Positions 9,869 through 24,800 of a DNA stretch of 64,000 nucleotides are shown here, in pieces; positions within the stretch are counted from its first letter, which is position 1; the number at the start of each line of letters is the position of its first letter. The DNA is taken from NCBI GenBank assembly GCA_024449915.1, contig JAMZAV010000306.1:496001-560000 (forward strand). Reading direction: 5' to 3'. Under the pieces are notes generated by a model. The model had not been told where the DNA came from. It saw only the letters and a list, made by a program, of their open reading frames with translations, and did no database searches. The stretch comes from Sweltsa coloradensis (taxonomy: Eukaryota; Arthropoda; Insecta; Plecoptera; Chloroperlidae). Both the position numbers and the translations under genes were made by a program.

Positions 9869-12800
9869 TCACCCTATTTCTTCTCGTTGTAACTTTGTGA
9901 ATGTCAAAAATACCTGGAAATGAATGTAAAATATTAATTCTTATAACACGACCAACATAAGAATAGCCTGAACTTTATTAATTTAAAAAATAATATCAGG
10001 TCACACTAATAGGAATCTTGTGAGACCCCTGATTTTTTACTTCAAGTCTATAGTCTTGTATTCGAGTACTAAATCGGGGAAAAAAATCGAGTCCCAGTAC
10101 ATCGTTCTTTTTTTAAATAAATACATAGAGTATTTCCTTCTGAAAATAGAGCATTTTTAAAAATATTTATTTTGGTGGAGGTGCCGGGTCGTTTGAGTGG
10201 GAAATGTAAAATTCGTTATTGTTTACTGGTGCTATCTTACCAACCAACCGGCCCAGTCTTTTGTTACAATGTTGTATATTTGCGAAAATTTAAGACTCTT
10301 TTTGGCCAAAATAATAATATAAAAAAAATTATCAATGGAACAACAATAATTTAACGTTGTCATAGCCTTGCCCTAATATCGTTCGTACTCGATCATTAAA
10401 ATTCTTTTGAAGAGATAACATTGTAAAATAAATTATATACTCGATCTTGTATTCACTTTTGGAGCCTACGTAGAAAGTTTTCCTGATTGTTGACACCTCC
10501 ATCACGGAAGTGCCGCGTCATTAAAAGCGAGTGTGTGAACATTAACATCGCAAAAAAACTTGGTCAACCTTTTTTTAGTCACACATTAATCAAAGCCCCA
10601 GTATTTTGATTTTTTTAAACTTGTTGAGGATTTTTTTGGCACAAATGATACCATTTTGATGTATTGATATCGAAATTTTCGCGTACTTACCAGTAATACC
10701 GGTTATTTCATATTATGACATAGCGAAGCAACTCTAGTAGTATTATTTTGTTTAAAAAAATAAAAATAGCATGTACTTATTTATCGTGCTGCTTCTAACC
10801 TGTTCCAGACTAGTTTGTCCCAGAGAATAATCCTCAATGCCCAGCTCCTTCTTGGCATTCTCCATCATGCCAAACATCCGAGACCATGTCAATGTAGGGT
10901 TCTGGATGTAGTATGTCAGTAGGCCTTGGTATTCCTCCCGAAGAGTTGAGCCTGAAATCAGATATAAGTTATTGACACTTTCAACAATCATTACAGAATT
11001 TACACGTGTAACACAATCAGCCTGGCTGTCCAGATAGATCCATTTTTTCAATAATAAATATGCATAAAAAATGCATAAATGTGTACTAATTTAATATCTC
11101 TATCATTGTTAATAAATATGTATGACTAAGTATCAGAAGGGTTTCACTAAACCGCCCGCTATCATATAGAATCATAATTTATGTAAAATTTTGGGGTTTA
11201 ATTAGGGATAATTGCAGATTTAGTAATCAAGCTAATTTCATAATTGTAGCTGTTGGATACCTACTTCCTAGATCTTTAGGTCTGTAATAGAGTATTTGCT
11301 AATGATCTGAGGAAGGAAGAGTGAATTGGAGCAGTAGTAGGGCAGATGATGCTAGTAAGTTTTTAATCATATTTTTTATGGTTGATTGATTGGATATTGC
11401 TTAACGTCTCATATTAATGCAACTTGGCTAATCGAGACGAAGGGAGGGACGTAAGGGATGACGTAGGGGGACAGGCCTGTGCTGGTCAGAACCAGCCACA
11501 AGCGTATGGGGAGGGCAGGGTTCCCCTACGTCGTGGTCGTCCCCCGTCTGTGTCATCATCCGTCCGTGTTGTCATTGTCGTCGCCGTCGGGGAGGTGTCA
11601 AAGGGAAGGGGGAAAATTCCCCGACGACGACCCATAGCTCGCCATTAGTTTCAGGGAGAAGAGCTCCCCTTATCACCGGCCAAACCACGAGAAGGTTGCG
11701 AGTTGGAATTTGATTTTATTAATTGAGATTTTCGTGTTTGATCGATTGGAGATAGTAATTCACTAATCTATTGTATAAAATCTAAGCTACTCAACCGGTA
11801 CGAGTAGTGAACTTGATACACGTTTCCGCATTGTTGCCTTTTTATTATTTCGATGAATATTAAATTAAATCATTAGTTATTCCACAATAAGCAAAAATAA
11901 AAATATAAATATGTACAGGAATTTAAAAGATAATGAACCAATGTACCTGCAATATCGACTAAGGAAATCATTTTCGTTATTGTATTTATATTGTAATTCT
12001 CTTCTCGCAGTTGGCCACATCTGACAGTTGGTGAGCCCCCATCCCTCCAATGCACCCTTTATTGGTCCCCCCTGTTTTCTCCCACCACCCCCTTTTGAGT
12101 TCCCTTCACCGCCGTCACGGGCCTTAAAGAGCTGGAGAAATCTGTAAGTTTATCTACACCCACCTGCCCTTCTTACTTCTTAATCAACCGTTGTTCTCTC
12201 CAAGAAAGACATTTGCCCAAGTTTTGATTATTACCATCTTTCGTATTTCCATTTATATGATCGTTCCTATACCGACAGTGTTGGCTCGAAGCGCTCGACT
12301 CTGATTCGAGAGGTCCCGGGTTCAAATCCCGTCGAGACCGGCAATCCTGACTGAAGGTTTTTCCGAGGTTTTCCTCAGTCGTTAATGCGAATGCAAGGGA
12401 TTGAGTCCTCTTAAATAGCCCTCGGACATCCCTTCACAATTGTCCTATCCGCAATATACCTATAGTTAGTCACCTGAAGAGGGTCACACCGGTTAAATCT
12501 GATGTGTATACCCTACAGCGGGCATCCTACAAAAAAAAATTGTTCTAACCAATATATAACCGTGGAGCTTCCTCCCCCCCCCGCCCATGGACGTCTTTCT
12601 TTCTTCGTTATAGAGCAAGGGTTTATGTTGTTCCACAGCAAGTAGGCCAATGAGCGATCAGTATTTTAAATTGTCGACCGCCGATTGGCTGCAATCCACC
12701 CGCCGGTGAGCTTCAGAACAACTTAGTAGGTAGTTTGTACCTGGGAAGGCTTCGTTGACGTATTTCTTGATGGGCTCCAAGTCTATCGCACCGAAGTCAA

Positions 12801-15800
12801 CCTGTTCACCGGGAGGTCGCTTCACCTTCACCGTCAACGTGTATCCCTCAGCGAACTTGTTCTTGAGATGCTGCGTCGAGCCCAGACACTTGAATCTGCC
12901 ATTGACCATGATGGCTGCTCGAGTGCACAGGGCCTCACATTCCTCCATGCTGAAATTGCAATATTATTCGTTCAAAAGTTAATATTTTCGCCATTGCAAC
13001 TTTTTTACATTTATGATAACAAACACTTTTTGACCGCCATTTTTTAATATGGTGGCTGAAGCTCCTGTCCTATCGCAGGGGAGTTTTAGTATGTGTTGTA
13101 GGCCCTAGCATTAGGTTTAGGCCTAATGGTAATTTTTCCGCTCAACGCCAATATAATGTCCTTATTAGCTGGACTATTAGAAACTTGAAACAAACACATT
13201 GTCAATAATGCTGGCACAGGAAAGGGGCTAGTGTAAACAAAAATCAAATCAAGGGCGTGTGTGAATTGGGGTAGGAACCTGTAGATTTCATGATTATTGT
13301 AGACTTCTTTAACTATATTAATCAGAAGTGTAAAAAGGTACCCAAACTTCAATAAGTTAGGTGCCAACCGGTAGCTCTAAAACTGATTTTCAATTGTACG
13401 GAGATTGACCATTGAGGAATTAGCGCTATGTAAAGTGAAACCGTTTTTGTGTCTAGATTTAAAAAATGAAATAAATTCGTATATATAGTATACCCACTCT
13501 GACTCAGTCACAAAGCTGATTTTCAGTAGAGGACATTAAATTTGAAGCAGACCAAGCCAACCATGTAGCTGGGCCGACTCTATCGACGAGCGAACAATGA
13601 CCAATTAGAGACCGGCATTATTATGAAGGAACGATTCCACCCGCAGACAGCGCCAGAATCAACAAGGCTAGTTCTCAACAACCTTAGATGTGCCTCGTTG
13701 CTAGGACGGCTCCAAAGTCACCGTTTACACATTCCAAAGCCAAAAATTGATGTACTTCTGAACTTGAACTGAACTGATCTCTGAACTGAAAACTTCTGCC
13801 TAAAGTGGACCTTAGCTGCATTGGAAGCAGAACCTCTAAACACAAGACCAAACACCAACTAACTTGCAAATTATTCCCTCACCTGTGCGAGGTGAGAACG
13901 ATGACCTTGCCGCTGTCCCTGACCTTGCAGATGACATTCCACAGGTGTCTCTTGGCCATGGGATCCATTCCAGTGGTGGGTTCGTCCAGATAAACGACTG
14001 GGGGATCCCCCACCAGGGCCACCGCGGTGCTCAGCTTGCGCTTGTTGCCGCCGCTGTACTCCTTCACCTGCAAGAGTACCGTGACACCACTTAGCAATCA
14101 TGTGAAACATAGTCTCCTACACTTTAGGCATCAATGTGCTAGATAAATTCGCACCCCTTCTCAGTGGCATAGAAATCCGGGAGCAATGCCTCTGAAGTTT
14201 AGTTGCGAGGGGAGGGCAAAGCGTGGCAACTCATATCCAATTACTCAAATATTCCCAATAAATTTACATTTTGATAGTACTTTATTATTTTTATGTCAGG
14301 GGACAAGTTATCACAAAGGATTATACATTCTCGTACTCGTCCTTTCGTACGTCGCTTCGATCACAGTGCGCCGATCTGTGAGTACTTATTGGTCGAGAAG
14401 ACGCTTAACATGTTCGGCTTTACAGCGCAGTAGACTACCAGGCGTTGATGCTGAGGGTGTCTAGCGAATATCCAGACTTCGAACTCAAAGCTTCTTCCTG
14501 TCCCTGTACCAACTCTGGCAGTTTGGACGTCATATTATTTTCGTGACCACATAGATTATATTTCTGAGGAACACTGTGGGAAAGACGAAAAGAGACAGAA
14601 TAAGAAACGGACATCAGAGGAACGCTGATGGTAAAGAAGTTTGTGGGCAGGACGTGGTTCAGATTGTATGGGCACATGAAACAAATGGTGAAAGACAGGA
14701 TGCACAAGAGAATGTATGAAAGGATTGGAAGAACGAAGATTAAGATGGGGGGATGCCAAGGAAGAGATGGAAGGATATCATAGCAGGAGACAAGAGAGCT
14801 GGGAATATATGGAAGAAATACGATTGTGGGAGGATACAAAGAAGTGGAAAAATTTGGTTGCTTTAAACCCAAGCTGACGGGCTGACCCTGCCAGAAGCAG
14901 GAAATGGCGATGGATAATGATGTTGAAACGTGTTTTTGGTCTCGACCTCATGATTTACCTTCTTGTCGATGTGTTGCATGAAGAGGAGGTCGTTAGCCAG
15001 CTGATCCACGATGAACTGAACCTCGTAACGAGGGATTCCCCGGAGAAGACAGAACATGGTGAGGGTCTCCCGGCCGGTCATGTCGTCGATCAGGGCGTCG
15101 AACTGAGGGCAGTAGCCAATCAGCTGGTGCACCTGCAAGGAGGAGATTAGTATTAGTATCAGTAGTTTTACAGCGGTTTTATAGCGTAGATTATTCGCTC
15201 CTCGGAGATCTATAAAACCTGCTTAAAATACGAAAAATTAATATTCACTTATCATATTGACACGGTCGACATATATTGTGTAAAGTAATCACGGCGGTGG
15301 ATGTTCAAAGCACAATTGGGACCAGCGTTGATGGTGAAAGATAAAAATGAGTGTGAAAATAGTGAGAATGTTTGCATGAGAGCCCCCTTTGTGGACTGCA
15401 GTCACCTCAAGATGTTATTGGAGGGGTCCATACAGACTGCCTCTTTTATCGCCTTTTACGATGAGCCAAGTAGGAATGTTTTGGACCTATTCTATTTCTA
15501 CCCCGGACGCTGACTAGAAACAAGGGAAAGGGAAGACAGAAGGAAAGTGATTGTGTGAGCTTGGGGCAATAGGCCTATAGCTTTTCAGCTGAAAGGAGAA
15601 ATTTAATAAGTTACAAGTAAAAATTATTTAACAATGACGCAGAAATTGGTACATAAATGAATGTTTTAATTTTTTAACTTGACATGCAGTAAGCTTGAGG
15701 ACAGCATACTTAGACATATCTTATGGCATTCTAATAAGTCGATTGGTGATTAGTGGATTACAATATATCTACAATTACCTGTTTTATGTTAGTCCGAAGA

Positions 15801-18800
15801 CTGAGACTTTCAACGAAAGCGTCTCCGAAAGAGATCTTCTCATCCCCCGTCATCATCTTGAAGGTCGTGGTTTTCCCCGCCCCGTTCACGCCCAGAAGGC
15901 CGAAACACTCGCCCTTGGACACGCCCAGGCAGAGCTCGTTCACCGCTCGGAAGTTTCCGTAATACTTCGTGACGTCGCGCAACACAAGGGTTTGCGACTC
16001 GTATGTGTTGAGGGGGGCGTTGCGTATTTTGAACTTTTCGTTTGCGACGTCGAAATCATCCACTTCATCTTCTTTATCTTTAATAATCAGATAGAAGAAA
16101 AATGCACATTAAGAGACAATTGATATATTTTTTAAAACATTTCTTGTCATGTATTAGGAAATTCACTTTCAAACCATCAAGGCCTAATCCGCTAAAAATA
16201 AACACGTGAACTTTAATTAATTATTTCTCCAATGAATATCTAACAGGATTTTGTACGACTGGACAAAGTTCGAGGCCTATTAGAACGCTACTATTCGAAC
16301 CGAAAATGTGCTTTCGTACTTTTTAAACTACGCTTACATTTTTCTATCGATCAAGATAATTTTTTGTGCGTTTTCAGAAAGGTCCTCCTCCTCCTCCTCG
16401 TTGGCCTGCATGGCTTGGTTTTCAAAATTTTAACCTGTTTGGTCACACACAATTTTTAAATATCGACTTGAAATTGGATGAACTGTGTGGACTTGGACGA
16501 AAACATTTGTGACAAATGGAAAAATGGATTTGCACAAGAAAACGTATTTAGTTAGGTATCTGTTGGGTGAAAACAGAACAGTAAAATGTTGATTTCCCTT
16601 CATGTAATTTCAAAAGTACGAAAGTACTGCACTCTATAGACACTGTGCGTCCGCACGCAAAAGCCAGGGGCAATCCAGCGCTAGACGCTCAGTCTCCTAT
16701 CCTTCACTCCGAGCGCTAGCGTGCCGATTAGAAGCCATCATGAAAGGGGAAAATCTTTTCCCTGCCACATAGATACTTCGTACACAAATACGATTTAAGT
16801 GGCTGTGGATGGGCAAGCATCGCCGTCTGTATGTTAATATGCACAAATTTACATACATTAAACGGCTGTTTTTTTTCCCTTTTATGGCTTCTAATTGGCA
16901 CTTTTCCCACGGCCACACTGAGAGTCTAGCATATTAATTGGCCAGGAGTGTTAAAAATTGTAATAATCCCACCCCTATGAGGGTTTAATCTTACCATCAC
17001 CTCCTTCAGTGGGCCCCGATCCTCGGCACCTCTCGTAGAGTTCGTCCAGAACCTTGAATTCGACGAGCAAGAGAATTGCGATGAAGACGAAGCCTTCGAC
17101 AACAAAGTAGATAATGTGTCGACCAATCCCAGGCTTTGCCATCGAGAAGTAGTCGTCGGTCCACACGAGGCAGTTACCGCCGGGACATTGAGACTCCTCT
17201 GTAACAGGAGTAATACACTTACTTATTGGTTGGCCTCCAGGTGATTGTTGATTCAATTGCCCATTTCTAGGACGTTAGCAAGAATTGCTATAACCAATGG
17301 ATCGTCCCTCATACATGGTCAGACTTTCTGCCTTGCAAGGTGGTCACAAACACTTGTTGACTGAATTGCAGTCGAACCTGAACCAACCTCAGTTTTATAC
17401 GCGTTTTATGAAAGTTTTTCTATCTTAGTAACCAACTTTATTTATGAATTTAAATCATATTTACAATTGGTTAGTTTTTAATGTAGGCCTACACACAAAC
17501 ACAAATACGGAAATACAAATTATTAAAATGAAATTAATACTAATTTTGTGACAGTACTTACTTAACCTACCATAGTCAAAATGGTTCCAACGAGATAACG
17601 CAGCTATAGCTTCAAAATAATTGTTTTACCAACATGACAATAGTCTCAACTAAACGACTTATTCAGCGTAAATCTAGCACACGGAGGAACTCTTGTTATC
17701 TAGCAAAGACATTCTTGATTACGTTGACTACTATATCTCTATTTCTCTTTCATACTCAAAGGCGACATTCCCATTAACCGCGCATTCATACAACCTCCAC
17801 CAATACCACTTGTGGAAAAATCATCTGAATTCTTTGGTTGTCGCTAGTTAGTTTCAAATGTTTCATTACGGTTAAATGTCCCATGGCATAAATTCATTAG
17901 GCTAGCATTAGATCCATTCTGTTATTAAGCACTTCTGGTCCTCGTGATATTTACCTCGACAGCATGGCGATGGCCCCAAGTTGCAGAACGGCAGCATGGG
18001 CGTGCACAGCTTATAGTACACCTTGGCGTTGTAGCTAGTCCTGAAGGCCATGGCTATGTTGTAGTGCGGGACGAGCAGGAAGATCCAGTCCAACAATTTC
18101 GCCACGTTTTCCAGATCAAGATCAGGATACTTCGATGATTGTCACGATCAAAAACATGGCACAGCCTGCATGAATACACAAATACGATTAGGCCTGTCTG
18201 CTTGATTAAAAATATAGTTGTATACACAGATAATATCGCACTTCCCTCCAATCTGATATCTGTGTTCTTCTGTGTGTATCTGTGTATCAGGTGTAACCAA
18301 CTACCTGACCTTTCGGAGACATAATCCTGGGAACTTGCAATGCGGATGACAAATTTACTTGTTTTATGTATTGTAAACTGTTTATCTGCATTTACTGACT
18401 CTGACAAGGTTTAAAGCCTTAGCTATGAGCGTAGTCTAGGATATTAATCTATATTGTATTTTCTACATTCTAAATACAGAATATAATATTTACAAATATA
18501 ATAATATCCGTTTCACCATTAAATCTGTTGATAACCAAACTTGAAATTTAAACCATGTCTAGATCCTTACCCAGCATAATGGTGATCATGGAGACCCTGG
18601 TGTATCCGGTGGATGGGATTGTGAAGAAGAACGAACAGAGGTACATCAATGGCATAGATGCCCAGTTGAATAACACCATTATCAAAATATTGATGCCAAT
18701 GTCTTCTCCGGAGCTGAACCCGTCTTCCTGTAAAAGCGTACACACGTTTACAGGCTTAGCTATTTACTTACTGACACTGGCATGCAGTTTGGTAAATGAA

Positions 18801-21800
18801 TGGGAACCAATCAATTCCTTAATACCAGTGCCACGATGAACCACATTGGAGGTGATGAATTGAATCATAATAATAATTTATGTGCTGAAACAGTTATTAA
18901 TCATATAAAGATGTGGTTAAGTGCTGCAGTTCAAACCACATGCAAATGTGAATTAACTATACAAAGTATTATGTCAAATATCATCTAAAACATTAAATTT
19001 GACAATCGCAGCTTTAGATGACAGACTCTTAATCTACCTACACTCGTTTTATTTTCTAGTCTCTGTAAAATCTATAAGGTTATGGTGGAAATGTTTGAAA
19101 TAGGTTTCCACATATTATGATTTACTAGTTTATGCACGTGGTTTTCATAATAATAGATTAGGTTAATACACTAAAATTAACATTAAGACTGCACTGGTCT
19201 TAGTTAACATAACCACCAATTATTGTAATATTTTCGAGTTCACAAACGATGACTCGCTATTCATAATATAAAAAACTTTAAAATTTAAACAATCAATTAA
19301 TTTTTATTTTATTCAATGTAGTGACTCTTTCAGAAAAATAATGTAACTTCTTTGCATATACTTCCAAAAATTATTACCTTTTGTTTTAGTGTAGTAATAT
19401 GAATGCTAAACGAACATTATTTGTCAGTGGATCAATGTAAGGTAGTACTTAAGATAGGCAACGCCAAAATCTCATTCCCCTTATTTTCCAATTTTCTTGA
19501 CGAAACTTCGAACATTAATTTTTCAGCTTAGGAACAAACTTATGTTTCTTTTGAAGGCAAATCTATTAATGTTTATAATTTCCAGTTAATTTCAATGTTT
19601 CCTCCATCTAACATCATAATATTTGATTTGTTACGGTACTGTATAGTTATTCCTTCGAGTATGGTTATTCGTTATTCGTCTAGTAATTCAATATTCAAGA
19701 CTCCCCCACATTTTATCAACACGTAGGGAAGATTATTTGAATGCTCTTTTTATATTCATAAATTGAATATCTGTGGAGATAAACAGCATCCCTGTAACAT
19801 ACCTGGAACGCCACCATGACAATGACTACGCCAAGTATGGGCAGGAGGAATGTGGCCAGATCCCAGAGTAGAGCCGAGCCCCAGAAAGTCAGGACCTCGA
19901 CCCCAGAGACGAACTGAAGCAGTTTGGCCTTGCTCACTCTCTCCTTGATGGTGAAGAGGACGTAGAATGAGGTGGCGAAGGCGAAACCAAAGGCAATGTT
20001 GAAGGCGACTTGGAAGCCTAAGTTGTCTCCTTGCATCAGTGCTGAGAGCTGGCAGGAAATAAGATAATAATACGTGTAGGAGATCAGTGGCGGCTTGACA
20101 GATGAGGCAGGTGAAGATGGTTGTTAAGAATTATAATACCTTACACCTCACGGGGAAGGAGCGATGGCCCCCCTTGACATTTGATTTGATTGGATATTGC
20201 TGAACGTCTCATATTAATCTACTTTGGCTATTCGAGACGATGAGTGGTGATAGATGAGGATGAAGTATGAACAGAAGGGAGGAGGGGAAACCCGGTATCG
20301 GCACGTAGCGTACTCCTTTTGAAAAGTACCAAGGAGACCAGCGGCTTAACGTCCCATCCAAAAGGACGGTGTAACCTTGACAGTCCCTCCCTTGACTCTT
20401 AAAGGGCTACATTTTATCCTGTAATGAGTATAACAATGCTGCTGTGTGATGATAACATACCAAATTGAAATATACCGGTCCCTAAAGCCATTTACACGTT
20501 TTTGACAAAACTTCCTTTAAAAAATTCCCAGCGTGGCGGAGCTATGGGCTAACCTTGGTATGACCCAGAACAAACTGAACTTTGTTTTTGTGGTGAGATG
20601 CACAAATGAGGTGGCAAGGCGACACCAAAGGCAATGTTAGCCGACTGAGCCTAGTTGTTTCCCGCATCAGTGGATACGGCAGAACAGAAACGGTAGGCAA
20701 GTGGTCGGCTGCAATCAGGCAGGTAGATGTTGTTGATTCAAAACTTACCCCCGGGGCGATGCCCTTGACATTGATTGTTGGATATTGCTGACGCTCATAT
20801 TAGTACTTTGGCTTCGAGACGATGATGGTTGAGATGAACTGAGTATAACAGGAGGTGGAAACGTATGCACTGCGTACTCCTTTTGAAAGTCCAGGGCGCG
20901 GCTACGTCCCATCCAAACGTGTAACTACATCTCCTTGACTCTTAAGGCACATTTTGATCCGTAATCATATAACAATGCTGCTGTGTGTGATAACTACAAT
21001 TGAATAACCGTCCTAAGCCTTTACACGTTTTTGACAAACTTTTTAAACAATTCACGTGCGAGCTATTGGCTAACCTGTTTAGCTGTTGTTTTTGTGGGAG
21101 GAAATACTTTGCATTAATACATGTTTTTGTTGTTGATCTAGCTAGAACTATTGCAATTACCTATCCAAACGCGAGTTCAGTTTATGTTCATAGTAGAATT
21201 TAAGCAAATAAATCTTTAAGTTTGGCCGAAACTACGTAACCCCTTGGTCTTACCTTGCTAGTGTCTATGAACGGTAGTGGGTGGTTAACGATCTGTATCC
21301 CATACCCGTCGTCTCCCATCTTCTTCTTGAGCACAGAGTTGTAGACGAGGTTCATTGTGAGGGGGGCGGTGTGCAAGGGCTGGTTGTTGAACCAAGCGGT
21401 GACTTTTGTCCTGTTTCTCAGCAACCCCTGCTTGTCGAAGCTCGCCCCTACCAAGTAATGCTGACTCACTAGGCCAATGTTCGCTTCAGACTGGAGAACA
21501 ACAAGACATTATAGCGGTCAGAGGCAGAAAACTCATTGTACAACCAAATTAGGGTAGATCGTCATTTCAAGACTGACATGTAAACTCTATACATCTTTCA
21601 CCAATGAATTTCATCGGTTACGTTCGTGTTTTGACTTTTGAAGAGCATTTGCTTACCACTCCTTTTAACTTTCATTTTCATATATACATATAGCCCGAAA
21701 ACGTATTTCCTTGCATCGAATTGTAGCTTTCGGACCGAGGAGTCTACAAAATAGTCTTAACTGTCTTATTTTGTCTTCTATCTCCACTTTTTATTGAGTT

Positions 21801-24800
21801 GAAACGGCCCCACTGGTCACTACGTATTTAACATTAGTTTACTGCAAAAACAAATTCAATTCTGCATAGATCCCTTACTCAATGCTTTTTAGACTTACAA
21901 AAAGTTTATAGCTGTTTGACTTAGTATATACTTATGTATAGAAACAATTATGTTGCGGAGACTGGGGCCTTTGTTATTATGGAGAACCAATGCGACATTA
22001 CAACACTACAACAAAGGCGTTGGTTGAACCCACACATTTTCAATATCTTTTGCGCACAGACATTGGCTGAGCTGGGAGCCTATTTACACAACAGCGACAA
22101 CTTTGTAAATACAACAACACATCACTGCTTGTCGATCAACAATGACAGTTAACGTACATATTTAATAATAGAACTCCAGAGCTAGCATTTACTTCAGTGG
22201 CACGCAAATATGTCAAGAGACGCACTATTCTGCGCTCCGAATTCAGGATTAGTAGCCTAAATAGGCCCCCTAGTCCGTCTCCAGCTGGCCGTAGATTGAA
22301 TTCAAGAACTTGGGTCCGTAATATACTTACATTTCAGAGATTATATCAAGCATACCTTGTAGTATCCAGGTTACTATTACTGGTACTAACAATGAATTCC
22401 ACACCGAGTTTCGGATGTCTACGTAGATATGTTTAAAATGTAACCAAGGCCATTTCCACCCACCTCTGCCAATATAAACTGTGTCATGTCGTCTCCGAGA
22501 GGTCGTTCAATGAGTCCCGTGCTGTACGTACTCTTGTACTTGTCGTACAACCCCATAGTAGAACTGTCAGTACTCAGGGGTACAATTGTAGTGTAATATT
22601 CATCGTATGCCTGCAACGATACATAGAGTTGATTTGGTCAATTGGAATAAAAACATCAACATCCAAACACGACATAAATGTATTAATTATTATTATAATC
22701 GATATAAATAAAATACTCGTCTTACGTCTAAAGTGATGTCCCGCCTGGGCAGGTCCTTGTATCCCTGAAAAGTGGCCGTGATGATGAATGTCATGATGAG
22801 GAAGAAAACTGGCAGGAACACCTGGATGAGAGTCAGGATCCAGGACCGCTTGGTGTAGATGACCTTCTTCATAAACATGGCGTACAGCTGGTTCTTGGAG
22901 AGTGCAAAGCCCGTCAGAAGTCGGGATATGGAACCGGAACTCGTGCTCTCCACATCCACTGGAAATAAATAAATTATATCCCTGACTGGTGATTGAAATT
23001 AAAACAGTCTAACCAATGTAGGAGAGAGTAAAGCCTGTTACACTAACAGAGTAGCTACGACCGATACGATATGGTTTGATAAACAGATGATCTTTAACAA
23101 TGATACAAATTCAAATTTTGCACAATAAGATGAGCTGCTGAGCCTCACTAGCAAATACTGATAAGCTGAAGCCCGAGAAAATGGTGACTCGTCACCCCCC
23201 AACCAGACGCATTTTGGAATAGGGGTCTGATATTGTAACAAGGTAGTCAAATAAAATGTTATCTTTAAAATATATTATCTATCTATTATCTATCGACTAT
23301 TATATAATATAAAAAATATAATTTTCACTTTATCACATTACAAGTGATGGTATTGAGTCCAAGAATGAATTGGTGATAACTAATTGAGTATTGCCACTTT
23401 TTTGTGAATAAAATGGTATTGCACACACCATTTACTGATTATTAATGACTTAGTTTAACAACAATGAATGAAGGATTATACCCCTAGCACAACTAGTTAA
23501 GATTGCTCACACTGAGAAGTCGACGAGTGGTCTCCGCCGGAACTCACGAACTTCTTCAGTGGTTCTTCAAAATAGGCTTTATTGTTTCCGTCAAGCTCTG
23601 CTCCACCATTTTCTTTGCCTTCGTTGTCTTTGCCAGCCCTAAGAAAGAAAAAAAATGATCATGACTGTATTCATTATTCTTTAAATCTGTGATCAGAATT
23701 TTCAGCATTGTACCAACCGCATTCAATAATGGATTGTGTGTGTATAAGAATTGACCACCTTGATAAAGGAACATTGCAAATGGATCACATTAGTAGTTCC
23801 AAAACTAAAATTAAAATTAATTGTTATTAATTGTTGTTGAAAATTGTTATTAAGTTAATTGTTTGAAGAGTTTTTGATAAGGTGACTTGTTGTGTCAATA
23901 ATCACAAGAGGAGTGGAGACTAAAAAGAGCATAAATGTGAAATATGAATCTTAAAGTTATTATACTAACACTCTTCATAGTGTGGTTGTTCACGCAAAAA
24001 CAAGATACAATCTGTGATAACGCTTTTGCCTAAAATTTTGACAAATTCTACAGCTAACTGCACACACCCCGGTATCTTAATTTTTAATGATATTTTCCCT
24101 TTCTGATTGAACCTTTGCAGGCTTTAAATGATAAGTACTGATTCCTTGGTGTATTTCATCCAAGCTACACGGTTATATCTTATTTCCGTTCTTGTCACAT
24201 CTGATTTACCAAAATTTCCCCAGAAGTAATCAATTGCCAATTTGCTGACATTGCTGAAAATAAAAAAAAAGACACTGTCCAGTATGTATGATTGGTATGG
24301 GCAGTGGAGAAAAGGTCCATAAGCCACAAAAATATGCAAACTTGTTTAGCCAGACGAGAGTTGTGTAACTGCTATAAAATCTTACTCTTAATTGAAGGAC
24401 GATCTATTGTTTGAAGTGCTTGTGCAGCCAAATCTGATGTCAAATGCTCACCTGAATTAAATCCGTACCCGGGCAACTCCCAAAACCTTAGATCACCCGA
24501 AATTTCCACTTATAGAACCTCGTTTGCCCTAAATACCCAATATTAATCATGTGTCCCTCAATTACTTACAGCTGCCTGAGGTAGGGAGGCGCCACTAAAT
24601 CCAACAAACATCGCATTCAAATTGTGCCAAATCGATTCTACGCATAATCAACACTTTATATTATATTGATCATCTTCATCGTGATTTGCCGTTCTCCATG
24701 GTAAAGATGCACCTAACTAATCTTTCAAGCTATTTCTACAAATCCATAGCATCAAACAACTGCCCTTAATTCCACACCACCATCATTTTCCCCCCTCTTT

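Noticed and set aside
13805..14094. Open frames on the + strand across ABCA exons (also near 15,700-16,120, 49,280-49,600 and 56,230-56,435)
   Set aside because: Antisense shadows of GC-rich ABCA exons; the - strand carries the motifs and splice sites.
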